This document shows positions 28,764 to 36,583 of a stretch of 64,000 bases of DNA, in pieces. This DNA is from Alkalicoccus luteus (lineage in GTDB: Bacteria; Bacillota; Bacilli; Bacillales; Salisediminibacteriaceae). The notes beneath the pieces are model-generated. The model was not told where the DNA came from. It worked only from the letters and a program-made list of their open reading frames with translations, and searched no databases. The stretch covers positions 62,001-126,000 of the forward strand of contig NZ_JAATHJ010000008.1 of the NCBI RefSeq assembly GCF_012034335.1, in the 5' to 3' direction. Each line of letters opens with the position of its first letter. Positions within the stretch are counted from its first letter, which is position 1. The translations under genes were made by a program, and so were the position numbers.

Positions 28764-30554
28764 ATGAATAAACTGCAGACGATGAAAAAAAGCGTGAGTG
28801 CCAAGATGACAAAAGAGCAGAAGGACAAACTGAAGCAGGTCGTTCCGTTTCTCGGCCTCCCGACAGCGAAAGTGGAAACGCTCAAGTGGAAGCTAAACAA
28901 TCTCGGCTTCACCGAGCGGGCGCTTCATGATCTGGAAGCCCTTCATGAGAAGGCAAAGCGTCCTGCACTGAAGCGCTATGCGGCATTTGAGCTGGCGCTC
29001 TGGCACGTGAATCAGTACACGAAAGAAGGAGCAGAAAAAGCACTGGATTACCTGCTCGATATGCTGCAGACCGAAGAATCGGAGGAAAAAATCCGCCGCG
29101 CGTCCATTCTGGCTGCAGAGGCCATGATGCAGCTTGGAACACGCGACCGGGCTGAAGCAGTGCTCGATGCGCTGATCAAGAAAAAGCCGCACCCGGATCT
29201 GTATCTCGCTCGTGCAAACACCATAAAAGAGACGGAAGCCCGGATTCCATATTTGAACAAGGTGCTTAGTGACGCAGGTCTGATGAAAATTCAGCTCGAT
29301 CCGGCTGTTCGCAACCAGCTGTCCGCATATGACGCCCTCGAGCCGCGCGCGAAAAAGCAGCTCGTCAACCAGCCGGCGCTTGATAACACGAAGGTAACCG
29401 TGCTCGTACCGGTGTATCATGCTGAAGCAACGCTCAAGACAGCGATTCACTCGCTGCAGGCACAGACGTGGACGAACCTGGAAATTCTTATCATTGACGA
29501 TGCTTCTGCCGATGGCACGGTCGAAGCAGCAGAAGCTTTTGCAAAAGAAGATAAGCGGGTGAAGGTGCTGCAGGTGAAGCAGAACGGCGGCCCGTATGCC
29601 GCGCGTAACCTGGCACTGAAGCAGGCGACCGGTACGTTTGTCACGGTGAACGACGCCGATGACTGGTCACACCCGGAAAAAATCGAAAAGCAGGTGCTGC
29701 ATCTGCTGGAGCACGAGGACGTCGTAGCCAACATGTCGCAGCAGGCGCGTATGTTTGAAGATCTGTCACTGCACCGCCGCGCTCGCCCCGGGGAATACCT
29801 GTTTAACAACATGTCATCGTTTATGTTCCGCAGAGAGCAGGTGCTTGAAAAGCTTGGCTCATGGGACCGTGTGCGCTTTGCAGCAGACTCTGAATTTATT
29901 TTCCGCTGCCGACGCCTGTTCGGCGAGCAGTCTGTCGTGGAGCTTGCGACCGGCCCGCTTTCCTTCCAGCGCCAGTCCGATCAGTCGCTCACAGGCAACG
30001 AAGCGTTCGGGCTGCCTAACTACAAAATGGGCGCTCGCCGCGAATATGAGATGGCCCACGACTACCATCATAAACATGCAGACACGCTCTACTACGATCC
30101 GGAGCAGACGGAGCGCCCGTTTTCCGTACCGGAACCGATGCGTCCAGAGCGGGAATCAAAAGAAGACGGCTGGCGAACCTTTGATGTCGTATTTGCGGCT
30201 GATTTTCGTTCCGAAGATGCGCTCGCTGCTGACGAGCTGAAAGCCGCTGAAGCAGAGAAAAAACGAGTCGGCTTTGTGCTGCTTTACCGCTACGACAGCT
30301 CGCCATTTACGCACGTGCATCCACGCTGGAGAAAGCTGATCAACAACGGCGCAGTGGAAATGCTCGTCTACGGAGAGAAAATCCGTGCCGGTGAAGTCCG
30401 CTTTTCCGATACGGAAGCCCTGCTGGAAAAACAGCGCTTTGTTCCGCTTATGGAAGCCCAACAAGCGATCGTGACCGGCCAAGTGGCTGATAAATCGGCC
30501 GTAGAAGAAGCTGTTCGCCGGCTGACCGGTGCGGCGCCTGAATGGAAGCAGTAA
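28764..30554 (+). CDS. Family 2 glycosyltransferase with helical N-terminal region
   Basis: About 596 residues from ATG 28764 (GTG 28752 is an alternative). The first 200 residues are helical and charged and look repeat-like (ALKRYAAFELALWHVNQY, ILAAEAMMQLGTRDRAEA), perhaps TPR-like. The GT2 core spans about 205-420: VTVLVPVYHAEATLKTAIHS, IIDDASADGT, VTVNDADDWSHPEKIEKQ (DxD). A C-terminal region of about 130 residues has no recognised fold. It follows the exporter ATPase by 36 bases and precedes the ATP-grasp genes by 12. The probable role is glycosyl transfer in the same pathway, with the helical region mediating protein contacts. Confidence 0.82.
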   Translation: MNKLQTMKKSVSAKMTKEQKDKLKQVVPFLGLPTAKVETLKWKLNNLGFTERALHDLEALHEKAKRPALKRYAAFELALWHVNQYTKEGAEKALDYLLDMLQTEESEEKIRRASILAAEAMMQLGTRDRAEAVLDALIKKKPHPDLYLARANTIKETEARIPYLNKVLSDAGLMKIQLDPAVRNQLSAYDALEPRAKKQLVNQPALDNTKVTVLVPVYHAEATLKTAIHSLQAQTWTNLEILIIDDASADGTVEAAEAFAKEDKRVKVLQVKQNGGPYAARNLALKQATGTFVTVNDADDWSHPEKIEKQVLHLLEHEDVVANMSQQARMFEDLSLHRRARPGEYLFNNMSSFMFRREQVLEKLGSWDRVRFAADSEFIFRCRRLFGEQSVVELATGPLSFQRQSDQSLTGNEAFGLPNYKMGARREYEMAHDYHHKHADTLYYDPEQTERPFSVPEPMRPERESKEDGWRTFDVVFAADFRSEDALAADELKAAEAEKKRVGFVLLYRYDSSPFTHVHPRWRKLINNGAVEMLVYGEKIRAGEVRFSDTEALLEKQRFVPLMEAQQAIVTGQVADKSAVEEAVRRLTGAAPEWKQ

Positions 30555-30566
30555 AGGAGGGATTTT

Positions 30567-31778
30567 GTGAGTCAGTCTCCGCTTTCGCGTCTCCGGGCGC
30601 GTGTATTAGGCAGTAAAATGACGCACCTTGAGCAGGAAAATCAAAAACTGCGTGAGCAGGTATATAAGCAGAAAGCACCTGCGCCCAAAGCGCTGCCGGA
30701 TGAAACGAACGATCTTGCCCGCGTCCGTGAGACGGTGCGGGAGTCGTACCGGGAAGGCACGCTGATGGAGCTCGCGCAGGAGCTTGCGGTAAAGAAGCAG
30801 CTGCATGACCGCTTCAGCAGAGAAGCGATGCTGGAAGCGCTCCGTCAGGTCGCCAGAGAAGGAACAGCAGCAGAAGACCAGATGCGTCAGCTGCTGCTTC
30901 CTGCTTTTACAGCTGCGCAACTGCCGGAGCGGTTTGCACGCGGAATTGAGCACCGGGACATTCCCTCCCTGGAGCCGCTCTCCTCCTTTCGCGGCCAGCT
31001 GACGGCAAGGACGAGGCGGCTGCAAAAGGGTCACGCTCTGCCGGAATGGACAGTGGACGATAAGGAGAAGGCTTATAAGCTTGCTCGTTCGCTCGATATT
31101 GCCGTGCCGGAGGTGCTCGCAACGTCCGTACCGCTCGAACAGCTGACGCTCGCCCCCGGAACCGTCGTAAAACCGGCTGACGGGGCAGGCGGGCGCGGGG
31201 TTTACGTGCTGCGAGCCGAAGATGACATTTTAAACGTCAAGACGTCTGAGGTGCTCCCCTCTATGGAAGCACTCCGCCGCGAACTGGAGCAGGATTTAGC
31301 GAGCGGGCGCGTTGCCGAGGACAGCTGGAGCGTTGAAAAAGTCTACTATGCTGATAAAGAAACGAAAGAACCGGCACGCGATATGAAGTGCTACACGTTT
31401 TACGGGAAAACCGTTCTTCTCCTGGAGATTACCCGTAGTCCGGAAACGGCCTACTGCTGGTGGACGCCGGAAGGTGAGCCAATTGAGACGGGCAAGTATA
31501 CCGGTCAGCTCATGGATGGCGACGGACCGGATCTACGGGCCCTTGAAGCCGCCTCCAGGCTCGGAAAAGCTATTCCGGCCCCGTTTTGCCGGTTTGATTT
31601 TCTGCAGACGACCGACGGCCTTTTATTTGGCGAATGCACGCCGAAGCCCGGCAACTACGATCAGTTCGACGCCGCAACCGACAGAGCGCTCGGGGAAGCG
31701 TTTCTCGAGGCCGAAGAAGTGCTTATGCATGATTTACTGAACGGAGAGCGTTACATACATTGGAGGAATTTGCTATGA
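30567..31778 (+). CDS. TupA-like ATP-grasp protein
   Basis: 403 residues from GTG 30567 (AAAGGAGGGATT upstream). A short coiled coil (HLEQENQKLREQVYKQ, about 18-33) precedes a helical region. The ATP-grasp part (about 170-403) has VVKPADGAGGRGVYVL (flexible ATP-binding loop), MKCYTFYGKTVLLLEI, CRFDFLQTTDGLLFGECTPKPG with acidic metal ligands. The D-x-K-x-Y/F-x-F-x-G and late FGE-x-T-x-x-P pattern is that of the TupA-like family, named for a protein needed for teichuronopeptide in B. halodurans. ATP-grasp ligases join a carboxylate to an amine through an acyl phosphate. The substrate is unknown. It overlaps the next gene by four bases (ATGA). Confidence 0.8.
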   Translation: MSQSPLSRLRARVLGSKMTHLEQENQKLREQVYKQKAPAPKALPDETNDLARVRETVRESYREGTLMELAQELAVKKQLHDRFSREAMLEALRQVAREGTAAEDQMRQLLLPAFTAAQLPERFARGIEHRDIPSLEPLSSFRGQLTARTRRLQKGHALPEWTVDDKEKAYKLARSLDIAVPEVLATSVPLEQLTLAPGTVVKPADGAGGRGVYVLRAEDDILNVKTSEVLPSMEALRRELEQDLASGRVAEDSWSVEKVYYADKETKEPARDMKCYTFYGKTVLLLEITRSPETAYCWWTPEGEPIETGKYTGQLMDGDGPDLRALEAASRLGKAIPAPFCRFDFLQTTDGLLFGECTPKPGNYDQFDAATDRALGEAFLEAEEVLMHDLLNGERYIHWRNLL

Positions 31779-33319
31779 ACCCGGCACAATGGCCGCCCCA
31801 CCTTCCTGCAGCTGTCGTTCATCAGGCGCAAGGACCGCTTCTATGCGGGTACTTGATCGCGCTGGAAGGCTGGCGGCGCGGACTGACCCTGCAGTTTCAT
31901 GCTCATAGAAGCGATGAGTTTGCTGATGTTCCCTTCTGGTATGCGCACCGCCCCGGCAGGCTGTTTACGCTGTCCGATAGTAAACGGACGGTCCGCTTTT
32001 TCCGGTCACGCGGTGACGGCGTTTCGCGTGATGCAGTTGAAGCAGGAGCCGACAAAACGCTAACAAAGCAGTACCTGCATCAGGCCGACGTTCCCGCTCC
32101 GCGCGGCAGTCTGCTGGAAACAGAAGCAGATCTTGCAGTCGAAGCAGCAAAGCTTGCAGGTCCGTTCGTGCTGAAAGTCAATGACGGCAGTTTCGGACGC
32201 GGTGTTCGGACGAACCTTTCCGCAGACGAGCTCGCCGGAGTATACCGGGAGCTGCAACAGGAGCACCCTGGGGAGCCCGTTCTTCTCGAAGAGCACATCG
32301 AAGGGCCGGAGTACCGGCTGTACGTTGTCGGTGAACACGTAGCAGGAGCGGTCCGGCGGGATCCGGCATCGGTAACTGGCGATGGCCATGCGACGGTCGA
32401 GGAGCTCGTTGCGCGTAAAAACGACGAACGGCGCGGCAATCCGCGGCTTGCGACGGCGTTGATCAAACTCGATGCCGCTGCGGAAGCGGTTCTGCAAGGA
32501 CAGGGATTAAAGCTGGACAGCCGCCCCTCTGCAGGTCAGGTCGTCGCGCTTCGCACGCAAAGCAATGTCTCACTCGGGGGCGATCCGGTGGACGTACTGG
32601 ATCAGCTTCCCGATGACATGAAGCAGACCGCCGTCCGTGCTCTGAAGGCGTTTCCCGAGTTTCCGCACGGCGGGGTCGATATCATTCATTCAAATGAGCG
32701 AGGGCCCGTTGTGCTCGAAGTGAACCCCACTGCTCAAATCGCCCTGATGGTGTTTCCGATGCACGGGAAAGGTCGCGACATTCCAAAGGCAATTGTCGAT
32801 TACTATTTTCCAGAATCGAAACAGCATACTCGTGCATCCCACGCGTATTTTCACCTTCAGGACAGCCTGATGGCGCTGGAAACTGGGGCGGCATCCGCTT
32901 CTGAAGTGCCAGTATGTCCGGCAGAAGAACCGGAAGGGATACACTGGGTGCTGGAGAAGCCGCTGGATGCAGCGGCACGGCATCAGATCTATGTAGAAGC
33001 GATGGAACGCCGGCTTTACGGCTGGCTGAAGCCGAAAGGGACAGACCGCTGGCACGTATTCGCAGCTGGAGACGAAGCAGAGGCATTCGGAGCGTCGCTT
33101 CCTGGCGCTAAAGAAGCCGGCAGGGGCCCGGCGTTTATCACGCCTGCCTTCCGCGTGTACGACAGCCGGGAAGATCTACTGCGCGATCAGGCAGAGGTAA
33201 CGACGCTCATAGGCCGGACAGCTGCCGCAAGACGCCGGACGGAACAGACGCTGAAGCTGCTGAGAACGACTGCCGGACTTCCTGGAAAACTGAAACTGTT
33301 CTCAAAGAGGGGGACGTAA
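31775..33319 (+). CDS. Cyanophycin-synthetase-like ATP-grasp ligase, paralogue A
   Basis: 514 residues from ATG 31775, inside the ATGA overlap with the previous stop. The N-terminal part has [15 protein letters not shown], shared with the two next genes. The ATP-grasp core (about 100-340) has FVLKVNDGSFGRGVRTN, EEHIEGPEYRLYVVG, VTGDGHATVEELVARKND and VVLEVNPTAQIAL. The GDG-x-x-T-I-x-x-L-I-x-x-K-N block is typical of the cyanophycin synthetase/glutathione-synthetase-like group. The ATP-loop is more divergent (S-F-G-R-G-V for S-G-G-K-G-V) and the late N-x-x-P motif is altered (NPTAQIALM rather than N-x-x-PGLG-x-H), so specificity or activity may differ. The last 130 residues resemble a degenerate acylphosphatase-like domain. 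Confidence 0.8.
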   Translation: MNPAQWPPHLPAAVVHQAQGPLLCGYLIALEGWRRGLTLQFHAHRSDEFADVPFWYAHRPGRLFTLSDSKRTVRFFRSRGDGVSRDAVEAGADKTLTKQYLHQADVPAPRGSLLETEADLAVEAAKLAGPFVLKVNDGSFGRGVRTNLSADELAGVYRELQQEHPGEPVLLEEHIEGPEYRLYVVGEHVAGAVRRDPASVTGDGHATVEELVARKNDERRGNPRLATALIKLDAAAEAVLQGQGLKLDSRPSAGQVVALRTQSNVSLGGDPVDVLDQLPDDMKQTAVRALKAFPEFPHGGVDIIHSNERGPVVLEVNPTAQIALMVFPMHGKGRDIPKAIVDYYFPESKQHTRASHAYFHLQDSLMALETGAASASEVPVCPAEEPEGIHWVLEKPLDAAARHQIYVEAMERRLYGWLKPKGTDRWHVFAAGDEAEAFGASLPGAKEAGRGPAFITPAFRVYDSREDLLRDQAEVTTLIGRTAAARRRTEQTLKLLRTTAGLPGKLKLFSKRGT

Positions 33320-33323
33320 CGAG

Positions 33324-34865
33324 ATGATACAAACGAAGCCGGTATGGCTCTCGCACTTAACTGATGCGGTTCCGCTTGCGGCGAAGGATAAAAAAATAAG
33401 TCTCTATACGATCGCTCTTGAAGGCTGGCGCCGGGGACTCGAGCTGACGTTCTGGTCCATCCGCGGAGAGGACGGCGAATTTCAGCTGCGCTATCAGCTC
33501 TCAGATGGCTCAAACGTGCATCAGTTTCAAGGATCAAAAGGCGACTTGATCACCGATGAAGCAGAGGCGATCTGTGACGATAAATCGCGGACGAACGAGG
33601 CAATGCGGGCGCACGGCGTTCCGGTCCCTCACGGAAAAACGTTCACGGAAGCAGCAACGGATGAAGCAGTTATCGCGTACGCCAAAGATAAAGGCTTTCC
33701 GCTTGTGTTAAAGCCGACGAACGCCTCCGGCGGCAAAGGTGTCATCGTGAACATTCGCGATGAGGCGTCGTTTCAGAAAGCCGTTACTTATGTAAGGCAG
33801 GAGTTAGGTTTAAAGCACGTGATCGTCGAGCAGTTTGTCGAGGGAGAAGAATGCCGCGTGATGGTGCTTGATGGAAAAGTGCTCGGCGCCGTGCAGCGCC
33901 GTCCGGCGAGTGTCACGGGGGACGGAAAGCGCTCCATCGCCAGACTGATTGAGCAAAAGAACGAAGACAGGCGGGAGGTGCCGCACTTGTATCACCGCCC
34001 GATCAAGCTCGACCGCCACTTTTACACGACGATGCACGCTTCAGATTGGACGCTTAGAACCGTGCCGAAAGCCGGGGAAACGATTGTCGTCAAACGCGTC
34101 AGCAACATTTCAGCAGGAGGCGATCCGGTCGACGTGACCGACCTGCTCTCAGAAAAAATAAAAGAAACCGCGATCCGTGCCGCAGAAGCGGTTCCCGGAC
34201 TGCCCCATTGTGGTGTAGACTTAATGGTGGACCCGGACTGGGAGGAAGCAGTCGTGATCGAAGTGAACACGAAGCCGGGCCTTGGCTCACACCTGTTTCC
34301 AATCACCGGGATGAGCCGCGATGTGCCGAGAGCGCTGATCGACTTTTATTTTCCAGCCTCTGCAGACGCGCCCCGTGCCGATCACGTCTATTTTGACCTC
34401 GGCACGATCGAAGCGGCCGTAAAAGCAGCCGGAGCCTCACGGATCACAGTGGCGCCGGCTCCCGAACAGACAGGCACCATCCAGCAGTCATTTACCTGTG
34501 AAGGAGCACTGAAGCAGGATAAGCATGAGCTGGAACGCTTTATGAAAGAGCTCACGCTGTACGGTACGGTCAGAGTAGTAAAAAACAAGACGCTTTACGC
34601 GACGCTCCTCGGAACACCGGAAGAGCTGCAGGCAGTGAAGCAGCGGCTGGAAGAGGCAGGCACCGTAACCGTTTCAGAAAGCAGCGGGATGATCGCGGCA
34701 GAGCTCGTCTGGCATGATAATACACGTCCTTCCTTTGTGGAAGCCTATATAAAACGACGACAGCTGCTGGAAGAGTGGAAGCTCGAAGAAAAAGCAGCAG
34801 CGCGGACGGCCCGGGAAGCAGCCGGCATCCGCACGAGACTGAAGAAACGATTCGGCAGACGATAA
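33324..34865 (+). CDS. Cyanophycin-synthetase-like ATP-grasp ligase, paralogue B
   Basis: 513 residues, four bases after paralogue A. N-terminal motif [19 protein letters not shown]. The ATP-grasp core (about 90-345) has [52 protein letters not shown] and [16 protein letters not shown], all residues expected of an active ligase. Residues about 385-450 ([20 protein letters not shown] and following) have the spacing of an acylphosphatase fold but lack its V-G-Y/F-R and R-N catalytic motifs. The C-terminus is a basic/helical tail ([20 protein letters not shown]). Probably a peptide or isopeptide ligase acting on a surface-polymer precursor; substrate unknown. Confidence 0.82.
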   Translation: MIQTKPVWLSHLTDAVPLAAKDKKISLYTIALEGWRRGLELTFWSIRGEDGEFQLRYQLSDGSNVHQFQGSKGDLITDEAEAICDDKSRTNEAMRAHGVPVPHGKTFTEAATDEAVIAYAKDKGFPLVLKPTNASGGKGVIVNIRDEASFQKAVTYVRQELGLKHVIVEQFVEGEECRVMVLDGKVLGAVQRRPASVTGDGKRSIARLIEQKNEDRREVPHLYHRPIKLDRHFYTTMHASDWTLRTVPKAGETIVVKRVSNISAGGDPVDVTDLLSEKIKETAIRAAEAVPGLPHCGVDLMVDPDWEEAVVIEVNTKPGLGSHLFPITGMSRDVPRALIDFYFPASADAPRADHVYFDLGTIEAAVKAAGASRITVAPAPEQTGTIQQSFTCEGALKQDKHELERFMKELTLYGTVRVVKNKTLYATLLGTPEELQAVKQRLEEAGTVTVSESSGMIAAELVWHDNTRPSFVEAYIKRRQLLEEWKLEEKAAARTAREAAGIRTRLKKRFGRR

Positions 34866-34890
34866 GCTGCCCGGACAGGAGGAACCCAAC

Positions 34891-36483
34891 GTGATACAGG
34901 AAACAACCTATCAATGGCTCCCACACTTAGAAGGAGCCGTACCGAAAGCAGGGCAGGGTAAACGGATCAGTACGTATACCGTCGCACTGGAAGGGTGGCG
35001 CCGCGGCATCCGCCTGCGCTTTTACCGTGAGTTTGATGAAGAAATGAAGCTGAAAGTCCGTTACTCGCTGCGTCATAAAAACAAGGAGCACCACTTCGCC
35101 TTATCGAAAGGCGATCTCGTGACGGATGAAGCATTCGATATTTGTGACGACAAGGATTTAACGAAACAGTATTTAACAAAGGCGAACGTGCCAACGCCTC
35201 AGGGCGCAAAGTTTTTAGAGGATGCCTCGAATGAAGACATTCTCGCATACGGTAACGAACTCGGCTATCCGCTCGTCTTAAAGCCCGTCAGCGCGAACGG
35301 CGGCAAAGGGGTCTTTGCGAACGTCCGTGAAGAACAGGTGTTAAAAGAGGCGATCGAGTACGTACGCGATGAGCTTGGCTACAAAGAAGTCATTATCGAA
35401 ACGCACATCCCCGGCGAAAAAGAATTCCGCGTCATCGTTCTCGGTGAAAAAGTACTCGGGGCGATGCACCGGATCCCGGCAAACGTCGTCGGTGACGGAC
35501 AGCGCACGATCCGGAAGCTGATCCAGGATAAAAACAAATTCCGCAGACTGAACCCGCACTTAACGAGCCGGATGATCCGGATTGATAAAGAAGTGCTCTA
35601 TATGATTGAGCAGGCAGGCTATGAGCTGGATTCGGTTCTCGAAGAAGGCAAGCGCATTTACCTGCGTGTCCAGAGTAACCTTTCAAACGGAGGAGACTCC
35701 GTTGATGTAACCGAGGAGCTGTCTCCGGCCCTCGAACGGATTGCGATTGAAGCAACGAAAGCGATTCCTGGACTCGCTCAAAGCGGTGTGGATATCATCG
35801 TTGATGACGAAACCGGAGCGGGCTCTGTGATCGAAGTAAATTCGCGGCCGGGACTTGGTGGCCACTTGTTTCCGATGATCGGAACGCCGCGTGATTTTGC
35901 GAAAGCGTTTATCGACTATTACTTTCCTGAGACGGCTGACTATCCAAGATCAAACCTTTATTTTGACTTCGATAACGTGATTGCGCCGATTAAAAGCCGC
36001 TCCGCGACGATGGTGGAAGTACCGAAACCGCCTAAAGGAGAGCTGTACGGCAAGCTTTATACGGTTCGCGGCGAGGTGCAAGGTGTCGGATACCGAGCCT
36101 GGGTGAAGCGGGAGGCACTCATGCGCGACCTGCACGGCTACGCACGAAATGAAGCCGACGGTTCTGTTTCGATCGTCGTCTGCCATCCGAATAAAAAGAA
36201 AGTGAATAACTTCAAAAAAGTAGTGCTGGAAGGACCGGAACGTGCGGAAGTGCGCGAAATTCTTGAAGAAGAGTGGACAAAGCCTGTCCGTATGGGCTTT
36301 CAGACGAAGCAGGCGAAGAAAAGCTATTCCAGAGGGAATTACCGTGGCCTCTCCAGTGCAGAGTACAAGCGGATCGCAAGAAAGTATGACCAGCTTGTCC
36401 ACAGTACCACGTGGAAAATGACGTATCCAGTGCGGCTGGCCCTGGATATTGCGAAAAAAATCGTCCGGTTAGGACGTAAATAA
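34891..36483 (+). CDS. ATP-grasp ligase fused to an acylphosphatase domain, paralogue C
   Basis: 530 residues from GTG 34891 (CAGGAGGAACC upstream). N-terminal motif [16 protein letters not shown], then the ATP-grasp core (about 95-350): [69 protein letters not shown]. Residues about 385-470 form an acylphosphatase domain with the full signature: [13 protein letters not shown] (phosphate-binding arginine) and [13 protein letters not shown] (catalytic asparagine). Acylphosphatases hydrolyse acyl phosphates, the same type of intermediate that ATP-grasp enzymes form, so the fusion may be a proofreading or release module (inference). It ends the operon; a terminator follows 8 bases later. Confidence 0.87.
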   Translation: MIQETTYQWLPHLEGAVPKAGQGKRISTYTVALEGWRRGIRLRFYREFDEEMKLKVRYSLRHKNKEHHFALSKGDLVTDEAFDICDDKDLTKQYLTKANVPTPQGAKFLEDASNEDILAYGNELGYPLVLKPVSANGGKGVFANVREEQVLKEAIEYVRDELGYKEVIIETHIPGEKEFRVIVLGEKVLGAMHRIPANVVGDGQRTIRKLIQDKNKFRRLNPHLTSRMIRIDKEVLYMIEQAGYELDSVLEEGKRIYLRVQSNLSNGGDSVDVTEELSPALERIAIEATKAIPGLAQSGVDIIVDDETGAGSVIEVNSRPGLGGHLFPMIGTPRDFAKAFIDYYFPETADYPRSNLYFDFDNVIAPIKSRSATMVEVPKPPKGELYGKLYTVRGEVQGVGYRAWVKREALMRDLHGYARNEADGSVSIVVCHPNKKKVNNFKKVVLEGPERAEVREILEEEWTKPVRMGFQTKQAKKSYSRGNYRGLSSAEYKRIARKYDQLVHSTTWKMTYPVRLALDIAKKIVRLGRK

Positions 36484-36489
36484 GATTAA

Positions 36490-36520
36490 GAAAGCAGCGG
36501 CCGCAGCCGCTGCTTATTTG
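36490..36520 (+). terminator. Terminator of the glycopolymer operon
   Basis: AAGCAGCGGC pairs with GCCGCTGCTT, followed by ATTTGTG, 8 bases beyond the last ATP-grasp stop. Confidence 0.8.
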
Positions 36521-36539
36521 TGTAGGATGAGCCTCCGCT

Positions 36540-36578
36540 CAAAAAGCCAGACCGGATTCATGTCCGGTCTGGCTTCAA
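36540..36578 (-). terminator. Terminator of the CapA/TupA-like gene
   Basis: GCCAGACCGGA and TCCGGTCTGGC form a perfect 11-bp stem; on the minus strand it is followed by TTTTTGAG. It separates the two converging transcripts. Confidence 0.85.
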
Positions 36579-36583
36579 CATCA

